Origin: Burkholderiales bacterium
Lineage (GTDB): Bacteria > Pseudomonadota > Gammaproteobacteria > Burkholderiales > SG8-39
DNA length: 64,000 nt
Reading direction: 5' to 3'
NCBI GenBank assembly: GCA_017880775.1
Contig: JADGRQ010000001.1
Coordinates: 124,001 to 188,000 of the forward strand
Shown here in pieces: positions 53,582 through 62,862 of the stretch. The notes below the pieces were generated by a model, which ran no database searches, was not told the origin of the DNA, and was given only the letters and a program-made list of their open reading frames with translations. Numbering within the stretch: position 1 is the stretch's first letter; every line of letters begins with the position of its first letter. A program made the translations under genes and the position numbers.

Positions 53582-56395
53582 TTATCCCAGCGCCAGCGCG
53601 AGCACTCGCGCGACATGCAGCGCTTCACGCTGCGCCCCATCGGCGATTTGGTGCCGGCAACTGGTCCCGTCGGCGACAATGATCGCACCGTTGCCCGCCT
53701 TGCGCACCGCGGGCAGCAGGCTCTCTTCGGCCATCTTCATCGAGACGCCGTAATGCTCGGCCTCATAACCGAAACTGCCGGCCATTCCGCAGCAAGATGA
53801 TTCGATTGTCTCCACCTCCAGCTGCGGGACGAGCCGCAACGTCTGTTCGACTGCAGGCATCGCCCCGAACGCCTTCTGATGGCAGTGGCCGTGCAGCAGG
53901 GCTTTCTTCGCCAATGGCTTCAGCGAGAGTTTCAGCGCCCCGCGCCCTGCCTCCCGCGCGAGGAACTCTTCGAACAGCAGCGCCTGCTGCGCGAGCGCCG
54001 CGGTTTCGACGCCGGGAAGCAGAACCTTGAACTCGTCGCGCAGCGAGAGCAAACACGAGGGTTCGAGGCCGACGATCGGAACTCCGCGCTCGACGTACGG
54101 GCGCAATGCCTCGAGCATGCGGCGCGCTTCGGCGCGGGCCTCGTCCACCCGCCCAACCGACAGAAAAGTCCGGCCGCAGCACACCGGCGGCGCAACCTGC
54201 ACGCGATAGCCGGCGGCCTGCAGCACCTTGAGCGCGGCGCGCGCATTTTCCGGCTCGAACCAGCGATTGAAGGTGTCCACGAACAGCACTACGTCGCACG
54301 TGCGTTCAGTCGTTTCTGCGGGCGCGCCGCTGCGCCATTTTGGCAGTGAGCGCTCACGCGCGAATCCCAGCCAGCCCTTGCCCAGGTCCTGCAATCTGTT
54401 TGCGAGAGGCGCGAATTTCGCCACCCAGGGGGCGTAGCGCGGCAGCCAGCCGATCATCCGGTCGCGTGGCGTAAGCCCGTGGCGCTGTTTGTAATGATGC
54501 AGAAATTCGACTTTCATGCGTGCCATGTCGACGCCGGTCGGGCATTCTCGCCGGCAGCCCTTGCAGGAAACGCACAGTTCCATCGCGTCCTTCACCGCGT
54601 CGGAAGTAAGCGCATCCGGCCCGAACTGGCCCGACAGCGCCAATCTCAGGGTGTTGGCGCGGCCGCGCGTCAGGTGCTTCTCGTCTTTGGTCACGCGGAA
54701 CGACGGGCACATCGTACCGGCATCGGACTTGCGGCAGTGGCCGTTGTTGTTGCACATCTCGGCGGCTTTGTCGAATCCGCCCCATTCGGACCAGTCGAGG
54801 ACGGTGATGGGCACCTTGGTCGCGTAGCCGGGCGGAAAGCGAAACAGCGTCCGGTCGTCCATTTTCGAGGGACGAACGATCTTGCCCGGATTCATCAGAC
54901 CCTTCGGATCGACCCACGACTTGATCTCGCCGAGCGCAGTAGTGAGGCGCGCACCGAAGAATGGCGCGATCCATTCCGAGCGCACCAGCCCGTCGCCGTG
55001 CTCGCCCGAGTAAGCGCCCTTGTACTGCTTGACCATCTCGCAGGCTTCCTCGGCGATCGCGCGCATCTTCTGCGCACCGTCGGTGCGCATGTCGAGGATC
55101 GGCCGCACGTGCAGCGTCCCGACCGACGCATGCGCATACCAGGTTCCGCGGGTGCCATGCTTGTGAAACACCCCGGTGAGCCGATCGGTGTACTCGGCCA
55201 GGTGCTCGAGGGGCACCGCACAGTCCTCGATGAAGGAGACGGGTTTTCCGTCGCCCTTCATCGACATCATGATGTTGAGACCCGCCTTCCTGACCTCCCA
55301 GATATCTTTCTGCGCTTTCGCGTCGGTCACTTCGACGACGCTCCCGGGTTGGCCGAGGTCGCCCATCAGCTGAACGAGGCGTTTCAGCTTGGCGACCTGC
55401 TCACCGTTGTCCTCGCCGGAGAACTCCACCAGCAGGATCGCGTCCGGCTCGCCGAAGATGAACTGCTCTACAGTCGCACGGAACGCTTCGATCTCGCGCG
55501 CCAGCCCGATCATCGTCCGATCGACCAGTTCGACCGCGGAGGGACCGAGCTTCACGATGTGCTGCGTAAGCTCCATCGCGGTGTGGAAACGCTGGAAGTG
55601 GACCACGCCCAGAGCCCGTGCTGGCGGCAGTCTGGAAAGCTTCAAATGTAAGCGTTCACTTACTGCAAGAGTACCTTCTGATCCTACCAGCAGATGAGCT
55701 GCGTTGGCATGCGGCGGCCCGAGGTGGTCGAGGTTGTAGCCGGCAACCTTGCGCAATACCTTCGGGAAGCGCGCCTCGATTTCGTCTTTCTCGCGCTCGA
55801 ACAAAGCGCGCAGTTTGCGCACGAATTCCAGGTAGCCTGGCGGGCCCGCAGCGTTGTGCATCGGCCCGAACCTCCAGCGCTCGCCGGTTGCGGTAAGCGC
55901 ATCGATCGCGAGCACGTTGTGCACCATGTTTCCGTACGCGATGGAGCGCGAGCCGCATGAATTGTTGCCCGCCATCCCGCCCAGGGTCGCCTGCGCGCTG
56001 GTCGAGACATCGACCGGAAACCACAATCCGTCGGCGCGCAGCTTCGCATTGAGCTGATCGAGCACCAGGCCCGGCTGCACCACCGCGACGCGCGCCTCGG
56101 GGTCGTAGTCGATCAGCTTGTCCAGGTGTTTGGTGAAGTCGATCACCAGTGCGCGGCCGACCGCCTGCCCGCACTGGGAACTGCCCGCGCCGCGCGGCAG
56201 GATCGGCGTTTCGCATTGCGCCGCGATCTGGACGGCGACACGCACCGCCTCGTCGCTGCGCGGAACCACCACGCCGAGCGGCTCGATCTGGTAGATCGAA
56301 GCGTCGGTGGCATAGCGACCACGGCTCGCGCGATCGAACAGCACCTCGCCGTCGAATTCGGCGCGCAGGCTGCGCTCCAGCTCTGTCGCGTTCAC
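53582..56395 (-). CDS. FAD/Fe-S D-2-hydroxyacid dehydrogenase (GlcD-GlcF-like fusion, YdiJ type)
   Basis: 937 residues, GTG start overlapping the gntR stop (GTGA). Domain order: FAD-binding PCMH (about 35-220, with PRGAGSSQCGQAVG), FAD-linked C-terminal domain (about 225-500), 4Fe-4S dicluster (CVSCKGCRRECPTGVD about 590-640) preceded by CNNNGHCRKSDAGTMCPSF, then two CCG domains (PPVCCGRTF; IESSCCGMAGSFGYE). This architecture is seen in D-lactate, D-2-hydroxyglutarate and related dehydrogenases that pass electrons to the quinone pool. Substrate not predictable; see the locus finding. Confidence 0.92.
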   Translation of the reverse strand: MNATELERSLRAEFDGEVLFDRASRGRYATDASIYQIEPLGVVVPRSDEAVRVAVQIAAQCETPILPRGAGSSQCGQAVGRALVIDFTKHLDKLIDYDPEARVAVVQPGLVLDQLNAKLRADGLWFPVDVSTSAQATLGGMAGNNSCGSRSIAYGNMVHNVLAIDALTATGERWRFGPMHNAAGPPGYLEFVRKLRALFEREKDEIEARFPKVLRKVAGYNLDHLGPPHANAAHLLVGSEGTLAVSERLHLKLSRLPPARALGVVHFQRFHTAMELTQHIVKLGPSAVELVDRTMIGLAREIEAFRATVEQFIFGEPDAILLVEFSGEDNGEQVAKLKRLVQLMGDLGQPGSVVEVTDAKAQKDIWEVRKAGLNIMMSMKGDGKPVSFIEDCAVPLEHLAEYTDRLTGVFHKHGTRGTWYAHASVGTLHVRPILDMRTDGAQKMRAIAEEACEMVKQYKGAYSGEHGDGLVRSEWIAPFFGARLTTALGEIKSWVDPKGLMNPGKIVRPSKMDDRTLFRFPPGYATKVPITVLDWSEWGGFDKAAEMCNNNGHCRKSDAGTMCPSFRVTKDEKHLTRGRANTLRLALSGQFGPDALTSDAVKDAMELCVSCKGCRRECPTGVDMARMKVEFLHHYKQRHGLTPRDRMIGWLPRYAPWVAKFAPLANRLQDLGKGWLGFARERSLPKWRSGAPAETTERTCDVVLFVDTFNRWFEPENARAALKVLQAAGYRVQVAPPVCCGRTFLSVGRVDEARAEARRMLEALRPYVERGVPIVGLEPSCLLSLRDEFKVLLPGVETAALAQQALLFEEFLAREAGRGALKLSLKPLAKKALLHGHCHQKAFGAMPAVEQTLRLVPQLEVETIESSCCGMAGSFGYEAEHYGVSMKMAEESLLPAVRKAGNGAIIVADGTSCRHQIADGAQREALHVARVLALALG

Positions 56396-57078
56396 GCGGC
56401 GGCTGGCGATGACAGGACGCCGATCACGCTGGCGAGCTTGTGGGTGAGATGGTCCGAGAGCAGTGCCTTGAGGCGCGCGCTGTCGCGCGCGTCCAGTGCG
56501 GCCAGTATCTCGTCGTGCTCGCGCATCGCTTCGTCCCAGCGCTTCTTGGTGAGGTTCGCCATGTAGCGCGCCTGCCGCACGCTCGCGTTAAGCTGGCGGT
56601 AGAGCTGATAGAGCACGGCGTTGCCGGAGTACTTGACCAGTTTCAGGTGGATCGCCTGGTTGAACTTGAAATAGCCGGCGAGGTCGCCGCGCGCATGCAT
56701 CGCGAGCATTTCATAATGCAGCGCACGGATCTCCCCGAGGTGAGCGTCAGTCGCGTTGCGGCAGGCAAGTTCACCCGCGAGCGCCTCCAGCACGCCCATC
56801 ACCGCAAGGGTCTCCGCCACGCGCGCCGCTTCGACCTTCGCGACGATCGCCCCGCGATTGGGCAGCAATTGCACCAGCCCTTCGGCGGCAAGCAGCTTGA
56901 TTGCCTCGCGCAACGGAGTGCGGGAAACCCCGAACTGCACGCACAATAGCCGCTCGTTCAAACGTGTGCCGGGCGCAATCCGCCCTTGGACGATCAACTC
57001 CCGCAATCGGTCGACCGCCTCCTCATGCAACGGGCGGCGCGTAATCTGGGGCACCTGCAGTGTCGCGATGTCTGCCAT
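56392..57078 (-). CDS. GntR-family transcriptional regulator (FCD subfamily)
   Basis: 228 residues from the ATG at 57078 (MADIATLQVPQ). An ATG at 57102 also opens the frame but lies inside a palindrome that is probably the operator, so the later one is preferred. Winged helix with LRELIVQGRIAPGTRLNE and LLCVQFGVSRTPLREAIKLL (about 25-62), then the all-helical FCD ligand domain with HYEMLAMHARGDLAGYFKFN. These regulators usually sense organic acids. It shares a control region with the divergent transporter genes. Confidence 0.92.
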   Translation of the reverse strand: MADIATLQVPQITRRPLHEEAVDRLRELIVQGRIAPGTRLNERLLCVQFGVSRTPLREAIKLLAAEGLVQLLPNRGAIVAKVEAARVAETLAVMGVLEALAGELACRNATDAHLGEIRALHYEMLAMHARGDLAGYFKFNQAIHLKLVKYSGNAVLYQLYRQLNASVRQARYMANLTKKRWDEAMREHDEILAALDARDSARLKALLSDHLTHKLASVIGVLSSPAAA

Positions 57079-57081
57079 GCT

Positions 57082-57105
57082 TGCATGCGATCCTATTCGC
57101 ATGCA
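57082..57105. promoter_or_regulatory. Operator-like palindrome at the gntR start
   Basis: TGCATGCGA-TCCTAT-TCGCATGCA: perfect 9-base inverted repeats with a 6-base spacer. It is just ahead of the chosen gntR ATG and contains two GCATGC cores 16 bases apart. Autoregulation by the GntR protein is likely but inferred. Confidence 0.65.
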
Positions 57106-57165
57106 GAATACAAAGAAAGCTTGCTGCGTGCAACGCTGAGCCCTTAGTTGCGCACGAAAATCCAG

Positions 57166-57177
57166 TTTGCATGCAAA
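57166..57177. promoter_or_regulatory. Operator-like palindrome at the aminotransferase start
   Basis: TTTGCATGCAAA, perfect 12-base palindrome sharing the GCATGC core with the site at the gntR start. It ends 13 bases before the ATG of the class V aminotransferase, next to its TGGAGG ribosome site, so binding would block the plus-strand operon. Confidence 0.65.
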
Positions 57178-57190
57178 TCATGGAGGCTCG

Positions 57191-58384
57191 ATGAACTACC
57201 GTGCCGGTCGTCACTTCCTGCAGATTCCGGGCCCCACGAACGTTCCGGACCGGGTGCTCCGGGCAATCGATTTTCCCACCATGGATCATCGCGGACCCGA
57301 TTTCGCCGAGCTCGGCAAGGCGGTGATCGCCGGAATGAAAGAGGTGTTCAAGACTACAGCCGAGGTAGTGATTTATCCGGCCTCGGGAACCGGCGCATGG
57401 GAAGCGGCGCTGGTGAACGCGCTTTCTCCGGGCGATGCCGTGCTGATGTACGAAACCGGGCATTTCGCGACCCTGTGGCAGAAGCTTGCAACACGGCTGG
57501 GTCTTGCCCCGGACTTCCTTCCGGGCGATTGGCGCAGTGGTGCCGACCCCCGAAAGATCGAGGAACGGCTGCGCGCCGATCCGCAGCACCGTATCAAGGC
57601 GGTGTGCGTGGTGCACAACGAAACCTCGACGGGCGTCGTTTCGCGCATCGCCGAAGTGCGCAAGGCGATCGATGCGGCAAAGCACCCGGCTCTCCTCATG
57701 GTCGACACTATCTCCTCGCTGGCTTCGATCGACTACCGCCACGACGAATGGGGCGTGGACGTCACGGTGGCCGGGTCGCAGAAGGGTCTCATGCTGCCGC
57801 CGGGGCTGTCGTTCAACGCGATCTCCGGGAAAGCGCTGGACGCGGCGAAAAGCGCGAAGCTGCCGCGCAGCTACTGGGCCTGGGACGACATGCTCGCCAG
57901 CGGCAAGAGCGGCTATTTCCCGTATACGCCTGCCACCAACCTGCTCTACGGCCTGCGCGAGGCGTTGGAGATGCTGCGCGAGGAAGGGCTCGACAAGGTC
58001 TTCGCGCGCCATGCGCGCCACGCCGAGGCGACGCGATGCGCGGTGCGCGCGTGGGGGCTCGAGGTCCTGGCGACCAACCCCGCGGAGTTCTCCGGCTCGC
58101 TCACCGCGGTACTGGTTCCCGCGGGCGTCAATGCCGACCAGGTGCGTAAACTGATCCTCGATCACTTCGACATGTCGCTCGGAACGGGTCTGGGCAAGCT
58201 TGCCGGCAAGGTGTTCCGCATCGGGCATCTGGGCTATTTCAACGATCTGATGCTCATCGGCACGCTCGCAGGATGCGAGATGGGGCTCGAACTCGCCGGC
58301 GTTCCGGTGAAAAAGGACGGCGTGCAGGCGGCGATGAGCTATCTTGCGAGCTGCGCCAGGACACCGGCCCGGCAGGCCGCCTAG
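57191..58384 (+). CDS. Class V aminotransferase (alanine/serine-glyoxylate aminotransferase-like)
   Basis: 397 residues from the ATG at 57191 behind TGGAGG. Starts HFLQIPGPTNVPDRVLRA, the hallmark of alanine-glyoxylate and serine-glyoxylate aminotransferases; PLP lysine in VTVAGSQKGLMLPPGL. Typical substrates are serine, alanine and aspartate with glyoxylate as acceptor. First gene of a five-gene plus-strand operon with a carboxylate transporter. Confidence 0.93.
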   Translation: MNYRAGRHFLQIPGPTNVPDRVLRAIDFPTMDHRGPDFAELGKAVIAGMKEVFKTTAEVVIYPASGTGAWEAALVNALSPGDAVLMYETGHFATLWQKLATRLGLAPDFLPGDWRSGADPRKIEERLRADPQHRIKAVCVVHNETSTGVVSRIAEVRKAIDAAKHPALLMVDTISSLASIDYRHDEWGVDVTVAGSQKGLMLPPGLSFNAISGKALDAAKSAKLPRSYWAWDDMLASGKSGYFPYTPATNLLYGLREALEMLREEGLDKVFARHARHAEATRCAVRAWGLEVLATNPAEFSGSLTAVLVPAGVNADQVRKLILDHFDMSLGTGLGKLAGKVFRIGHLGYFNDLMLIGTLAGCEMGLELAGVPVKKDGVQAAMSYLASCARTPARQAA

Positions 58385-58415
58385 GCGACTCGGAAACCAA
58401 TACAGGAGGAGTGAC

Positions 58416-59408
58416 ATGAAGAGAAAACTGGGGTCTTTCGCGAGCGCGCTTGCCTGCCTCGCACTCACCACCGGTTCCGCGTCCGCGTGGGAGCCGAGCA
58501 AACCGGTCGAAATTGTCGTCGCGGCCGGCGCCGGCGGGGCTTCCGACCAGATGGCGAGGATGATTCAGGTCGCCATCCAGAAGAACAATCTGATGAAGCA
58601 GCCGATGGTCGTCTCGCTCAAGGGCGGCGCGTCGGGCGCGGAGGCGCTGATATACATGAAAAGCAGCAGCGGGGACGCCAACAGGCTGCTGATCGCCTAT
58701 TCACTGATCTACATGCTGCCGCTGTCGGCCAAGATCCCGTTCAACTGGCGCGATCTCACACCGGTTTCCGTGGTTGCGCTCGACCAGTTCGTGCTGTGGA
58801 CAAATGCGCAGCTTCCATACAAGACGGTGAAGGAATTCGCCGACGCCGCCAAAAGCGCGAATCCCCCCTTCAAGATGGGCGGCACCGGCTCGAAGCGCGA
58901 GGACCACGTCCTCACTGTCTTTCTCGAGAAGAAGACCGGCGCGAAGTTCGCGTACCTGCCGTACAAGTCGGGCGGTGAGGCGGCGACGCAGTTGGTCGGC
59001 AACCACACGCAGTCGAACGTCAACAATCCGTCGGAGAATCTGGAAGTCTGGCGCGCCGGGCAGGTGCGCCCGCTCTGCGTGTTCGACAAGGAGCGCATCC
59101 AGTACAAGACCAAGGTCACCGACACCATGTCATGGAACGACATCCCGACCTGCAGGGATCAAGGCGTAGACGTGCAGTATCTGATGCTGCGCGCCATGTT
59201 CCTGCCCGGCAAGGTGACGCCCGAGCAAACCGCGTTCTACGTCGACCTGTTCAGGAAAGTGACCGAGACCCGGGAATACAAAGAATACATGGAAAAGCAG
59301 GCGCTCAAGCCGATCTTCCTCACCGGCAAGGACATGCTGAAGTTCCTGGAAGAGGATGATGCGCTCAACAAGAGCCTGATGACCGAAGCGGGCTTCGTCG
59401 CCAACTAG
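58416..59408 (+). CDS. Tripartite tricarboxylate transporter receptor TctC (Bug family)
   Basis: 330 residues; ATG preceded by AGGAGGA. Signal peptide ending ASA, then the Bug start WEPSKPVEIVVAAGAGGASD (mature residues 1-20). Periplasmic carboxylate receptor of the TctABC importer. Bug proteins bind a wide range of di- and tricarboxylates, so the ligand is open. Confidence 0.93.
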   Translation: MKRKLGSFASALACLALTTGSASAWEPSKPVEIVVAAGAGGASDQMARMIQVAIQKNNLMKQPMVVSLKGGASGAEALIYMKSSSGDANRLLIAYSLIYMLPLSAKIPFNWRDLTPVSVVALDQFVLWTNAQLPYKTVKEFADAAKSANPPFKMGGTGSKREDHVLTVFLEKKTGAKFAYLPYKSGGEAATQLVGNHTQSNVNNPSENLEVWRAGQVRPLCVFDKERIQYKTKVTDTMSWNDIPTCRDQGVDVQYLMLRAMFLPGKVTPEQTAFYVDLFRKVTETREYKEYMEKQALKPIFLTGKDMLKFLEEDDALNKSLMTEAGFVAN

Positions 59409-59421
59409 GCTGAAGCGATCA

Positions 59422-59964
59422 ATGCCGGAAACGGAAGCCGAAATCGTCGTCGAAGACCCGGGCGCGCCGGCGGGCGACTCGCCGGCACTGACCACCAATC
59501 GCACCGTCGAAATCGTCGTCTCGTTATTGCTGCTGGCGCTCGCCATGCTGCTGGCGTTCGACAATTGGCGCACCGGCATGTCATGGGATTCGACCGGCCC
59601 GCAGGCCGGCTATTTTCCGTTCTACCTCTCGGTGATCCTCGCCGGCGCCTGCGTCTATGGCATCGGCAGGGAATTCCTGCCACGCAGGCAGACGAGCGAA
59701 ACATTCGTTACGCGCGACCAGCTGCGGCGCGTGCTGCAGGTATTCGCCCCGACCCTGCTGTTCTGCCTGTTTACGCAATGGCTCGGGCTCTATGTGGCGA
59801 GCTTCCTGCTGGTCGCAGGTTTCATGGCGTTCATCGGACGCATCGCGGCCTGGAAGTCCGCGCTCACGGCCTTCCTGTTTTCGCTCGTCATGTTCGTCAC
59901 CTTCGAGATCGCGTTCGACGTCATCATGCCGAAGGGGCCGCTCGAAGCCCTGCTCGGCCACTAG
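59422..59964 (+). CDS. Tripartite tricarboxylate transporter small membrane protein TctB
   Basis: 180 residues with four predicted helices; the SWDSTGPQAGYFPFYLSVIL segment (residues 54-73) is the conserved TctB loop. Between tctC and tctA, the normal order. Confidence 0.92.
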   Translation: MPETEAEIVVEDPGAPAGDSPALTTNRTVEIVVSLLLLALAMLLAFDNWRTGMSWDSTGPQAGYFPFYLSVILAGACVYGIGREFLPRRQTSETFVTRDQLRRVLQVFAPTLLFCLFTQWLGLYVASFLLVAGFMAFIGRIAAWKSALTAFLFSLVMFVTFEIAFDVIMPKGPLEALLGH

Positions 59965-59975
59965 GGCGGGGTGCG

Positions 59976-61484
59976 ATGGAGGCTTTCGGCCTTCTCGTTT
60001 ACGGCTTCAGCGTCCTGCTGACCTGGAAGACACTCGCGCTGATGATGGTCGGCCTGGTGCTCGGGATTTTCGTCGGCGTTCTGCCGGGCCTCGGCGGACC
60101 AAACGGCGTCGCAATTCTGTTGCCGCTCACCTTCACGATGGATCCGACCTCGGCCATCGTGATGCTCTCCTGCATCTACTGGGGGGCGCTGTTCGGCGGC
60201 GCGATCACGTCGATTCTGTTCAACATCCCGGGCGAGGCGTGGTCGGTGGCAACGACGTTCGATGGCTACCCGATGGCGCAGCAAGGCAGGGCTGCGGAAG
60301 CGCTGACCGCGGCGTTCACTTCGTCCTTCATCGGCTCGCTGGTCGCGGTGCTGCTGATTACGTTCCTCGCGCCCGGCGTCGCCTCGTTTGCACTGAAATT
60401 CGGGCCGCCGGAATTTTTCGCGGTCTATCTCCTCACCTTCTGCTCGTTCGTCGGACTCGGGCGCGAGGAGAAGCACAAGACCATCATTTCCATGACGCTC
60501 GGCCTGCTGCTCGCCGGCGTCGGCATGGACACGGTGTCCGGCCAATTGCGCATGACCTTCGGATTGAGCGATCTCCTGCGCGGCATCAACTTCCTGGTGG
60601 CGGTCATCGGCCTGTTCGGCATCAGCGAAATTCTGCTGACGATGGAAGAACGGCTCGCGCTACGCGGCCATCCTGCCAGGATCAGCCTGCGCGTGGTGCT
60701 GAAAGTGTGGAAAGAGCTGCCTCAGTATTGGGTGACGCTGCTGCGCTCGTCCGCGATCGGATGCTGGCTCGGCATCACACCGGGCGGAGCGATCGCGGCT
60801 TCCTTCATGAGCTACAACCTCGCCAAGCGCTTTTCCAAGGACAAGGATTCGTTCGGCAAGGGCCGCATCGAAGGCGTGTTCGCGCCGGAGACGGCGGCGC
60901 ATGCGTCGGGCACTTCGGCGCTCCTGCCGATGCTCGCGCTCGGCATCCCGGGCTCGGGCACGGCGGCGATCCTGCTTGGCGGCCTGATGGTCTGGGGGCT
61001 CAACCCCGGCCCGCTGCTGTTCGTTGAGCACAAGAGCTTCGTCTGGGGGCTGATCGCGTCGATGTATCTCGGCAATGTCGTCGGCCTCGTCCTGGTGCTC
61101 ACGACCGTGCCGCTCTTCGCCGCCGTCCTGCGGGTGCCGTTCGCGGCGATCGCGCCGATGATCGTGGTGTCTTGCGCGATTGGCGCTTACGCAATTCAGA
61201 ACGCCATGTTCGACATCTGGCTGATGCTCGCCTTCGGCATCGTCGGGTATGTATTCAAGAAGATCGGCATTCCGCTCGCGCCGTTCACGCTCGCGCTCGT
61301 GCTCGGCAACCGCGCCGAGGATTCCTTCCGGCTGTCGATGATCGGGGCGGGAGGCGATATGCGCGTGTTCTGGTCGAACGGCCTCGTGGGCTCGATCACG
61401 ACGTTGGCCCTCATCCTGCTGTTCTGGCCGCTCATTTCCAGCGCGATCGCGCGGATTCGGCCGGCTGTCCGGGGCGGCGCATGA
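59976..61484 (+). CDS. Tripartite tricarboxylate transporter large membrane protein TctA
   Basis: 502 residues from the ATG at 59976, about 10-12 helices. Conserved glycine-rich GLVLGIFVGVLPGLGGPNG near residues 27-45 and the mirrored LGIPGSGTAAILLGGLMVWG. The sodium- or proton-driven permease. Its stop overlaps the hydratase start (ATGA). Confidence 0.95.
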   Translation: MEAFGLLVYGFSVLLTWKTLALMMVGLVLGIFVGVLPGLGGPNGVAILLPLTFTMDPTSAIVMLSCIYWGALFGGAITSILFNIPGEAWSVATTFDGYPMAQQGRAAEALTAAFTSSFIGSLVAVLLITFLAPGVASFALKFGPPEFFAVYLLTFCSFVGLGREEKHKTIISMTLGLLLAGVGMDTVSGQLRMTFGLSDLLRGINFLVAVIGLFGISEILLTMEERLALRGHPARISLRVVLKVWKELPQYWVTLLRSSAIGCWLGITPGGAIAASFMSYNLAKRFSKDKDSFGKGRIEGVFAPETAAHASGTSALLPMLALGIPGSGTAAILLGGLMVWGLNPGPLLFVEHKSFVWGLIASMYLGNVVGLVLVLTTVPLFAAVLRVPFAAIAPMIVVSCAIGAYAIQNAMFDIWLMLAFGIVGYVFKKIGIPLAPFTLALVLGNRAEDSFRLSMIGAGGDMRVFWSNGLVGSITTLALILLFWPLISSAIARIRPAVRGGA

Positions 61485-62260
61485 GCGGCGAAATCCTGCT
61501 GTCGCGTGACGGCGATATCGCCACCGTCGCGCTCTCCAACCCTGAACGCATGAACGCGCTCGACAAAAGGATGTGGATGGGCCTGGGTGCGGCAATACGC
61601 GAGCTCGACGCTGACGAGAGCCTGCGCTGCATCGTACTGCGCGGCGCGGGCGAGAAGGCTTTCGCGGCCGGCGCCGATATCTCCGAATTTCATGCCGAAC
61701 GGGCAAACGCGGAGCAGGCGAAAAAGTACGGCCAGGACGTCGCGAGGTCGATGCGTGCGCTCAGCGAATGCCGCCATCCGACCGTGGCGCTCATCCGGGG
61801 AGCCTGCGTCGGCGGCGGGCTGCTGGTGGCATCGCAATGCGATTTGCGGATCTGCAGCGAATCCGCGCGCTTCGGCGTGCCGGTGAAGAACCTCGGGCTG
61901 ACGGAAGCCTACGACGAGTTGCAGGGAATGATGCTCGCCGTTGGACGGGCAGCGTCTCTGGAGATTCTGCTCGAGGGACGTATCTGGGGTGCACGTGAAG
62001 CGTACGAGAAGGGACTTGTTTGCCGGGTGGTGCCGGATGCCGATGTGGTCACGGAAACCTATGCGACCGCACGCCGCATTTCCGATGGGGCGCCGCTGGT
62101 CGCGCGCTGGCACAAGAAGTTCATCGGCCGTCTGGCGGATCCGCGGCCTTTGACGGCCGAGGAACACGACGAAAGCTTCGCTTGCTTCGATACGGAAGAC
62201 TTTAGAACCGGGTTTGCGGCATTTCTCGCCAAAAAGAAACCCGGTTTTGTAGGGCGCTGA
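61481..62260 (+). CDS. Enoyl-CoA hydratase/isomerase family protein
   Basis: 259 residues. Crotonase fold: GAGEKAFAAGADISEF (oxyanion hole) and RGACVGGGLLVASQCDLRIC. Catalytic glutamate candidates lie in LTEAYDELQG. It may process the CoA ester of the imported acid or of a derived product; role inferred from the operon. Confidence 0.92.
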   Translation: MSGEILLSRDGDIATVALSNPERMNALDKRMWMGLGAAIRELDADESLRCIVLRGAGEKAFAAGADISEFHAERANAEQAKKYGQDVARSMRALSECRHPTVALIRGACVGGGLLVASQCDLRICSESARFGVPVKNLGLTEAYDELQGMMLAVGRAASLEILLEGRIWGAREAYEKGLVCRVVPDADVVTETYATARRISDGAPLVARWHKKFIGRLADPRPLTAEEHDESFACFDTEDFRTGFAAFLAKKKPGFVGR

Positions 62261-62265
62261 GTTGA

Positions 62266-62424
62266 GCGACCTGCGCGGCGCGGTGCTGGGGCGCAAGCGC
62301 GGCGGCCACGCTAATCGGCTACTACGTGGCCGATTCGCTCATTCCGGTCGCAACGCTCGGGCTGGTGTACCTCGCGCCGATGTACTACCTGCTGATACTG
62401 ACCGGCGGAATCAGGCCGTCCTGA
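62266..62424 (+). pseudogene. Relic: fragment of an AzlC-like membrane protein
   Basis: Open frame directly after the hydratase stop with no start codon of its own. It reads GASAAATLIGYYVADSLIPV, then ATLGLVYLAPMYYLLILTGG, and stops at TGA 62422-62424. The GL-x-x-L-x-P-x-Y-x-LL pattern resembles AzlC-type amino acid exporters. About 50 residues remain. Family guess is weak. Confidence 0.35.
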
Positions 62425-62525
62425 TGTTTATTGGCCGGATGTACGCCAGCGCACGGAGCGTTTCGGGCAAGTCGACTAGCATCTGTCTGCTTATCTTGAG
62501 TGAAATCAAACCAAGGAGAAGCAAA

Positions 62526-62684
62526 ATGAGTATCGGATTGATTCTTCTGATTGTGCTGGTGCTGGCGCTTGTGGGTGTAATTCCGACCTGGGGTCACAGC
62601 AGCAAATGGGGTTATGGCCCCAGCGGCGGTGTCGGATTGGTGCTGTTGATAGTGCTGATTCTGGTGCTGCTGGGCAAGATATAG
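62526..62684 (+). CDS. DUF3309 family small hydrophobic protein
   Basis: 52 residues; ATG preceded by AAGGAGAAG. Hydrophobic helix, the central W-G/W-G-Y motif PTWGHSSKWGYGPSGGVG, second helix ending LLGKI. This matches the short DUF3309 proteins of unknown function. Confidence 0.85.
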   Translation: MSIGLILLIVLVLALVGVIPTWGHSSKWGYGPSGGVGLVLLIVLILVLLGKI

Positions 62685-62862
62685 CTTGCTGATTCAATTT
62701 AGGCGCTGAGCCCCCGAATTGTCTCCGGCTACATCTTATGTGCGATACCGCACGGAAAAATCTTCAGGCAGGGCGGATAATTTGTGACGGGGCGCACCCA
62801 AGGCCGGGCACAACGGGTATTGAGTAGCACGCCGATCGTTTCCAACTTCAGAAAGGTAAACC

